Assembly: GCA_050010255.1 (NCBI GenBank)
Contig: JBEKLJ010000127.1
Span: 1-10,246 of the forward strand
Origin: JBEKLJ01 sp050010255
GTDB lineage: Bacteria > Acidobacteriota > Terriglobia > Bryobacterales > Bryobacteraceae
DNA: 10,246 bases
Direction of reading: 5' to 3'
The notes under the pieces were generated by a model that did no database searches, was not told where the DNA came from, and was given only the letters and a program-made list of their open reading frames with translations. Position 1 is the first letter of the stretch. Every line of letters begins with the position of its first letter. The translations under genes and the position numbers were made by a program. Shown in pieces: positions 6,349 to 10,246 of the stretch.

Positions 6349-7164
6349 CTACTCCGGCGCCTTGCCGCTCGCCAGTCCGTCTTTCCCTGGGCCGAATGTA
6401 GTTGGGGGTCCCAGTTCGGCTGCTGGTTTCCCGGACGCCCCAGCCAACGTCGCACCCGCAACGATCAGCGCGGCACGCGAGCCTACGCCTTTCATCCCCT
6501 CCCAGAGAATTCGCCCCAGGAAGCGGAGGCCATGGCGGACCACCCGCGATTTCATTTCACCGCCCGCACGGGCCCTCTCGTGGCTGATCACCTCCACCAC
6601 GCGATACCCTTTGCGCAGCGCGTTGGCGATTATCTCGATCTCGATCTCGAACATGCGCGATGTGTATCGAAAATCCGTGAAGACATCCCGCCGGAAGAGC
6701 TTGTAGCCGTTGAGAGCATCGGAGAGATAGCGGCCCGTGCACAGCCCCAACGTTGCGCTCAGGAAGACGTTGCCCAGTGCGCGCACGTGGGTATACTCCT
6801 CGCTGCCGCCGAAGACCCTCGATCCGATCACCAGGCCAACGCCATCGCGCAGGGCGCTCAGAAACTCCGGCATGTCCTCCGGACGGTGCGAGTAGTCCCC
6901 ATCCATCGTCATGAGCCACTCGCCTGTGGCAGCTTCGAACCCGGCGCGCAAGGCGTTGCCCTTGCCTGGTTTGCGCCCGTTTTCCACGACCCTGACGCCA
7001 AACTCGCGTGCGATCGCAGCGGTACGGTCGCTGCTGTGGTCGTCGACGCAAATCACTTCCACGTCGTAGCCCGTCAAGGCCGGGATGGTTCGGCACAGGT
7101 CTTCCAAAACCCTCCCGAGCGTCGCCTCCTCGTCCTTAGCCGGAATGATCACGCTGAGCTTCAT
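6349..7164 (-). CDS. GT2 glycosyltransferase, polyprenyl-phosphate mannosyl/glucosyltransferase-like
   Basis: A 271-residue GT-A-fold enzyme that probably moves a hexose from a nucleotide sugar to a polyprenyl phosphate or a lipid-linked acceptor at the inner membrane face. Family marks are LSVIIPAKDEEATL (3-16), VEVICVDDHSSDRT (35-48), GKGNALRAGF (68-76), the DGD metal motif at 88-90 followed by YSHRPEDMPE, and VIGSRVFGGSEE (112-123). No long hydrophobic helices or GtrA-type domain follow; the C-terminal 40 residues are a low-complexity Ala/Gly/Pro tail. ATG at 7164 is chosen because MKLSVIIPAK is the usual start and AAGG, formed at the preceding gene's stop, sits six bases before it; the longer frame from 7206 overlaps that gene. 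Sugar and acceptor cannot be told from sequence. Confidence 0.92.
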   Translation of the reverse strand: MKLSVIIPAKDEEATLGRVLEDLCRTIPALTGYDVEVICVDDHSSDRTAAIAREFGVRVVENGRKPGKGNALRAGFEAATGEWLMTMDGDYSHRPEDMPEFLSALRDGVGLVIGSRVFGGSEEYTHVRALGNVFLSATLGLCTGRYLSDALNGYKLFRRDVFTDFRYTSRMFEIEIEIIANALRKGYRVVEVISHERARAGGEMKSRVVRHGLRFLGRILWEGMKGVGSRAALIVAGATLAGASGKPAAELGPPTTFGPGKDGLASGKAPE

Positions 7165-7171
7165 GAGTACC

Positions 7172-8029
7172 TTACGTGACGGACGCTTCTTGGGTCTTTT
7201 CGCCAACCACCGTCTCGAAAGCCATTAGGGTCCGCAGTCCGACGTCGATGGCGGCCGGCCGGAATCCATTACGTAAGAGCACCTCGCGGCCCTGCGCCAC
7301 CGAACGGAGTTGCGATATCTCCTCGGGATGAAAGCGAAATCTGTTCCTTCCGCGACGCAGGTTAATGAACCATTCGAGCACACGCAAGATGCGCTGAGGA
7401 ATGGAAAAGGTGGCTGGCCAGAACAGCACGATACGGCTATGGGGCTTCAGCACGCGGCGGAATTCCCGCAGAATGGCGTCGATCTGATCATGCGTGAAGT
7501 GCTCCATAACACCCACGTTCCAGAGGCCGTCGATCGAATCGCTCTGGAAAGGAAGAGAGAAAATATCCCCGCATACTCGCACATCCATAGCGGGGTGACA
7601 GTGTTCCAACACGTCAGGGATCAGGTCCAGCGCTACCAGCGTGCGGGAACCGTCTGCTTTATTGATCAGTGCGGAGGTTTCGGCTGTTCCGCATCCCGCC
7701 TCCACGAGCACGCCCGCACGCGGCAGGTAGCGGTCCACGAAAAATGCAACGGCTCGCGCGAAGACCGCCTGGCGGTAGAAGCTGAAGAATCGCTGCGATA
7801 CCAGCTTCTGATTGGCCGGAGACCAGTGCTCCGTCCACTGGATTTCTTCGAGCCGCCCGGATTCAGATACCGGCCGCAGATCGAGTACCCCATTGAGCAT
7901 CCCATGGGACGCGCCGCAACCCTCGCAAACGGCGACGCCTTCCTTGAGCAGGACGCGAGCATGGCATTGTGGACACGTGAGCACGGACGCCAGCCGATCG
8001 GGCGCAGTTGTTCCTGCTGAGGCCGCCAT
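7172..8029 (-). CDS. SAM-dependent class I methyltransferase with N-terminal zinc ribbon
   Basis: A 285-residue protein. An N-terminal zinc-ribbon-like segment carries CPQC (19-22) and CEGC (35-38), resembling the Trm112-like domain fused to many methyltransferases. The Methyltransf_11-type domain follows with motif I VEAGCGTAETSALI (109-122), an acidic end of strand 2 in VALDLIPDVL (132-141), DIFSLPFQSDSIDGLWNVGVMEHF (split across 155-178) and REFRRVLKPHSRIVLFWP (188-205). It probably methylates a sugar or a small glycolipid intermediate; the context supports this but the substrate is unknown. ATG at 8029 overlaps the epimerase stop by one base (TAATG), which favours translational coupling. 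The longer frame from 8215 lies inside the epimerase and is rejected. The glycosyltransferase starts 7 bases after its stop. Confidence 0.9.
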   Translation of the reverse strand: MAASAGTTAPDRLASVLTCPQCHARVLLKEGVAVCEGCGASHGMLNGVLDLRPVSESGRLEEIQWTEHWSPANQKLVSQRFFSFYRQAVFARAVAFFVDRYLPRAGVLVEAGCGTAETSALINKADGSRTLVALDLIPDVLEHCHPAMDVRVCGDIFSLPFQSDSIDGLWNVGVMEHFTHDQIDAILREFRRVLKPHSRIVLFWPATFSIPQRILRVLEWFINLRRGRNRFRFHPEEISQLRSVAQGREVLLRNGFRPAAIDVGLRTLMAFETVVGEKTQEASVT

Positions 8030-9093
8030 TACCTGGCGCCTCGCCCGGAGGTGTGATCGGCCGGCTGAATTGATTGGAACAGCGCCGCACTGTCCTTGAT
8101 CCAACCGATGAGCCGGGACACCCCCTCCTCGACGCCGATGCGCGGGCTCCAGCCGAAGTCTGCTTTCGCTTTTTCGATATTGCTGACGAAGACAGGCTGG
8201 TCGCCGGGCCGCCAATCCTCAAATGAACAATCGAGTCTGCGGCTGAAGCTCAGGTTGAGCATCTCGACCAGATCGAGAAGCGATAGGGCGTTGTTCGGCC
8301 CGCCGCCAATGTTGTAGGCCTGACCCGCGGTGATGTCGATGCGGCGCACGGCGGCGTCGTATGCTTCTACCAGGTCGGTCACGTACAGCGTGTCCCTGAC
8401 CTGCATGCCGTTGCCGTAGATGGTGACAGGCTTCTGTTGCCACGCCCGGATGGCGAACCAGGCAAGCCAACCCTGATCCTCCATACCAAACTGCCGCGGG
8501 CCGTAAATGCAGGACTGCCGGAAGACAATAGTCTTCATGCCATAGATTCGCGCGTAGTCGAGGGCGTACTGATCTCCTGCGCATTTCGAGCATCCATACG
8601 GAGAAACGGGATCCAGCGGACGGTCTTCGGAGATTCCGGAAGGGTTGTTCTCGTAGACGTAGCGGCCATTTCGCTCGATGACCCCGAGGTCCGTCATTTT
8701 GCCATAGACTTTGTTGGTCGAGCTGTACACGACCACCGGTCTCGAAGGCGAATGGCGGGCCGCCTCCAGCACGTTCAACGTCCCGAACGCATTTACCTGA
8801 AAATCGTGGACGGGATCCGAGACGGATGTGGTAACCGCCACCTGCCCTGCCAAGTGGAAGACGACATCGGCTCCAGCAATCGCCTCGGCCACGGCGCCAT
8901 CTCCATCCCGGATATCGGCACGGATCATGTTCAAACGGCTCCCGTGGCGCGACTCAAGCCAGGCGAGATTCTGGGCCGATCCCGGCCGCGAAAGGTTGTC
9001 CAGGATGGTCACATCGCTCCCCTTGGACAGATAGTAGTCCGCCAGGTTGCTTCCGATGAATCCGGCGCCTCCCGTGATGACGCAGTGCGGCAT
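8029..9093 (-). CDS. NAD-dependent sugar epimerase, CDP-paratose 2-epimerase-like (extended SDR)
   Basis: A 354-residue extended short-chain dehydrogenase/reductase acting on a nucleotide sugar. Seen directly: the NAD-binding GGAGFIG (8-14), LDNLSRPGSAQNLAWL (31-46), HLAGQVAVTTSVSDP (80-94), SSTNKVYG (124-131), the catalytic YGCSK (Tyr166, Lys170), and RQSCIYGPRQFGMEDQGW (192-209). The last motif and the Gln-Val-Ala-Val-Thr-Thr-Ser segment are typical of CDP-paratose (tyvelose) 2-epimerases; UDP-glucose 4-epimerase-type enzymes usually differ there. The exact substrate is not proven, and no other CDP-3,6-dideoxyhexose genes lie in the window. ATG at 9093 has a perfect AGGAGG seven bases upstream and puts the NAD motif at the N-terminus; the frame to 9153 is rejected. 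It heads the minus-strand gene run and overlaps the methyltransferase by one base. Confidence 0.92.
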   Translation of the reverse strand: MPHCVITGGAGFIGSNLADYYLSKGSDVTILDNLSRPGSAQNLAWLESRHGSRLNMIRADIRDGDGAVAEAIAGADVVFHLAGQVAVTTSVSDPVHDFQVNAFGTLNVLEAARHSPSRPVVVYSSTNKVYGKMTDLGVIERNGRYVYENNPSGISEDRPLDPVSPYGCSKCAGDQYALDYARIYGMKTIVFRQSCIYGPRQFGMEDQGWLAWFAIRAWQQKPVTIYGNGMQVRDTLYVTDLVEAYDAAVRRIDITAGQAYNIGGGPNNALSLLDLVEMLNLSFSRRLDCSFEDWRPGDQPVFVSNIEKAKADFGWSPRIGVEEGVSRLIGWIKDSAALFQSIQPADHTSGRGAR

Positions 9094-9100
9094 GCTTACG

Positions 9101-9106
9101 CCTCCT
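9101..9106 (-). promoter_or_regulatory. Strong ribosome binding site of the epimerase gene
   Basis: AGGAGG on the minus strand, seven bases before the ATG at 9093. It fixes the start and is the best Shine-Dalgarno in the window, fitting the first gene of the run. Confidence 0.8.
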
Positions 9107-9192
9107 GGCATCCTGCCTTGCTGCCACTGCTTCCCGGCGCGTGGCCATGCCATCTCCTGCCGATATCGGGTCTCATGGCCTAGGCAGTTAGT

Positions 9193-9232
9193 GTACTACA
9201 GGAAGACGAAAATCGGGCGGTTTCCGTAGTAC
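9193..9232. repeat. Imperfect inverted repeat, possible operator
   Basis: GTACTAC (9193-9199) is matched by GTAGTAC (9226-9232), and after a one-base bulge GGAA (9201-9204) pairs with TTCC (9222-9225), giving 11 paired positions around a 17-base loop. There is no T-run typical of an intrinsic terminator. It touches the possible minus-strand -10 box TACACT (9195-9190), so a repressor or activator site for the epimerase unit is conceivable. Confidence 0.4.
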
Positions 9233-9319
9233 GGTAAGAAGCAGGCCAGCGCTCTCCTGGTACGGTCGTGGTCGATGGCTGCGGCTGAATCCGACCTGCT
9301 CCAAGGTGCACCCAGGAGT

Positions 9320-9349
9320 TTGCCGCTGGACGAATCTAAGGAGTATACT
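9320..9349 (+). promoter_or_regulatory. Candidate sigma70-type promoter for the GT-C-like gene
   Basis: TTGCCG (9320-9325) and TATACT (9344-9349) are separated by 18 bases, matching 4 of 6 for -35 and 5 of 6 for -10. The predicted transcript starts near 9356, leaving a leader of about 65 bases that begins with an inverted repeat. This is the best promoter match in the window. Confidence 0.5.
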
Positions 9350-9401
9350 GACGATTCTGACGGGGAGGCTCCCGCGCGGAAGCTCTTTCTTTTCCGTCAG
9401 A
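9348..9401. repeat. CTGACG direct and inverted repeats spanning the predicted start of transcription
   Basis: CTGACG occurs at 9348-9353 and again at 9357-9362, nine bases apart. The second copy is part of TCTGACGG (9356-9363), whose exact reverse complement CCGTCAGA lies at 9394-9401. In RNA the 8-base stem can be extended inward by about five more pairs including G-U wobbles, so the leader of the plus-strand gene could fold from its first base. The layout fits either a protein operator or a leader hairpin; which one cannot be told by eye. Confidence 0.5.
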
Positions 9402-9419
9402 TTACGGCAGTTGTTTCCG

Positions 9420-10246
9420 ATGACGGCACTGGCCTCAGGAGCGGAACGGAATAACAACACGCCAAAGACTACCGCTGGCAGGGCTGCTGTCGCTGCCGGC
9501 GCCGTGCTGGCTGTCGCGCTGGCGCTGGCGGGGTTGATTCAGCGGCTGCAATCGCTTCAGCAGTCGAACGAGAGAGCCGTCTTAGGAACCGTACTGCTCT
9601 TTGCCGCAATTCTTGCCGCCGCGCCGACCGTGTACATCCTGCGTATGCGCCGCCACGCGCAACCCGAGACCGCGGGCCTGGCTTTCCTGAGCACGCTGGC
9701 CGTGCTGCTGGTGGCGGTCTACTTCTTCTGGGTGCGCTGGTACGTCTTCTTCCCCGCGGATATCTGGAACTGGTCCGAAGGCGAGTTTGTGAACGATATC
9801 CTGAAGTTCTCGGTCGGTTACCCCATCTACAGCCGGCCGGTCAACCACGATTCATTCACATATGTCCCCGGTTCACAGATGCTGACGTACCTGTTGGCGT
9901 GGGTGGCGGGGAGAGCCGGTTCCATCCCGGCCTACCGGGTCATTCAAGTGTGCTACACGGCATTGGCGGCATTCATGGCTACACTCTGCTGCCGCCGGAT
10001 ACTGCGCTTGGCTTGGCCTGCGTCGCGTGCCGCGCAAGGATGGTTGTGGCCCAGTTTCTGGTACGCGGCATGCTTCCTGATGGCGACCAATTCGATCACT
10101 AATGGTTTTGCCCACAATCTGCACGGCGATGCTCTGGCGCAACTGGCAACACTGACCGCCTATTATCTGCTCCTGGTGTACGTCGAGACACGCAGCCGGG
10201 GTGTACTGGCGGCGATGATCGTGCTGGTCCCCGTGGGTTTTCTGAT
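9420..10246 (+). CDS. Polytopic membrane protein, GT-C/PMT-like glycosyltransferase candidate (runs off the right edge)
   Basis: The frame is open from ATG 9420 to the edge, giving 275 codons. Hydrophobic spans lie at about 22-40, 54-74, 86-106, 152-168, 175-192, 210-222, 239-255 and 262 onward. Between the third and fourth spans is a polar loop with FPADIWNWSEGEF (111-123) and NHDSFTYVPGS (142-152). An acidic pair in the first large extracytoplasmic loop, followed by a Tyr-Pro-rich segment before the next helix, is typical of GT-C enzymes that use polyprenyl-phosphate sugars, such as the GT39/ArnT type. HGD at 235-237 may belong to the next loop. The assignment to GT-C is by layout, not by a definite family match. 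The ATG lacks a clear Shine-Dalgarno; a candidate promoter and hairpin precede it. It diverges from the epimerase unit and could use lipid-linked sugars made by the GT2 enzyme. Confidence 0.72.
   Translation, partial: MTALASGAERNNNTPKTTAGRAAVAAGAVLAVALALAGLIQRLQSLQQSNERAVLGTVLLFAAILAAAPTVYILRMRRHAQPETAGLAFLSTLAVLLVAVYFFWVRWYVFFPADIWNWSEGEFVNDILKFSVGYPIYSRPVNHDSFTYVPGSQMLTYLLAWVAGRAGSIPAYRVIQVCYTALAAFMATLCCRRILRLAWPASRAAQGWLWPSFWYAACFLMATNSITNGFAHNLHGDALAQLATLTAYYLLLVYVETRSRGVLAAMIVLVPVGFL

Larger units (their letters stand above)
9094..9419. other. Divergent intergenic control region (326 bases)
   Basis: This is the gap between the minus-strand epimerase and the plus-strand membrane-protein gene. 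No convincing gene is seen: the open frames crossing it have no recognisable product. It holds the epimerase ribosome site, a bulged inverted repeat (9193-9232) beside a possible minus-strand -10 box TACACT (9195-9190, no good -35), a candidate plus-strand promoter (9320-9349) and a set of CTGACG repeats (9348-9401). Both transcription units are probably controlled from here. Confidence 0.6.

Noticed and set aside
6256..7179. Plus-strand 307-codon open frame, longer than the GT2 gene it covers
   Set aside because: The GT2 motifs (DDHSSD, DGD, GKGNALRAGF) are on the minus strand in a good gene context; the plus-strand product resembles no known family.
8030..8215. N-terminal extension of the methyltransferase
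   Set aside because: It lies wholly within the epimerase coding sequence and is an Arg-rich shadow; the TAATG junction gives the natural start.
9188..9460. Minus-strand 90-codon frame in the divergent gap
   Set aside because: It overlaps the start of the GT-C-like gene and the candidate promoter, has no clear ribosome site and no recognisable product.
1..10246. CRISPR array, tRNA/rRNA gene, insertion sequence or phage genes
   Set aside because: No regularly spaced repeats, cloverleaf-like sequence, transposase motif or phage gene was seen on either strand.

Overview
The window is about 10 kb of roughly 60% GC bacterial DNA from a surface-glycan or glycolipid biosynthesis locus. Nearly everything lies on the minus strand in tightly packed genes; one partial membrane-protein gene diverges on the plus strand at the right end. 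The gene style (a Tat-exported Gfo/Idh/MocA oxidoreductase, carbamoyltransferase with SxtJ- and DUF5989-type partners, several SGNH esterases) is common in Acidobacteriota such as the Solibacter/Bryobacter group and in other soil bacteria. That placement is inference, since no rRNA or marker gene is present.

Layout in transcription order, reading leftward from a divergent regulatory region at about 9094-9419. First comes a sugar-nucleotide epimerase of the CDP-paratose/tyvelose 2-epimerase type (9093-8029), which overlaps by one base a zinc-ribbon SAM methyltransferase (8029-7172). A GT2 polyprenyl-phosphate-mannosyltransferase-like glycosyltransferase follows 7 bases later (7164-6349). Next is a broken SGNH-hydrolase remnant (6348-5943), then a compact module of SxtJ-like membrane protein (5836-5414), 49-residue DUF5989/SxtK-like membrane peptide (5402-5253) and NodU/CmcH-type O-carbamoyltransferase (5240-3405). 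After a 215-base gap with its own candidate promoter come a Tat-lipoprotein Gfo/Idh/MocA oxidoreductase (3189-1729), an intact membrane-anchored SGNH hydrolase (1720-566) and the N-terminal third of another SGNH hydrolase (455 to the left edge). A possible 40-codon secreted peptide gene lies on the plus strand at 3281-3403. At the right end a polytopic GT-C-like membrane protein (9420 to the edge) is read rightward.

Working model (inference): the epimerase, methyltransferase and GT2 enzyme make or transfer a modified sugar on a lipid carrier. The carbamoyltransferase adds a carbamoyl group, probably held at the membrane by the two small membrane proteins. The GT-C protein may act on the extracytoplasmic face, and the exported SGNH hydrolases trim or transfer acyl groups on the product. 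The most interesting elements are the saxitoxin-operon-like sxtI/J/K arrangement outside a recognisable toxin pathway, the decayed SGNH paralogue beside it, and a repeat-rich divergent control region.
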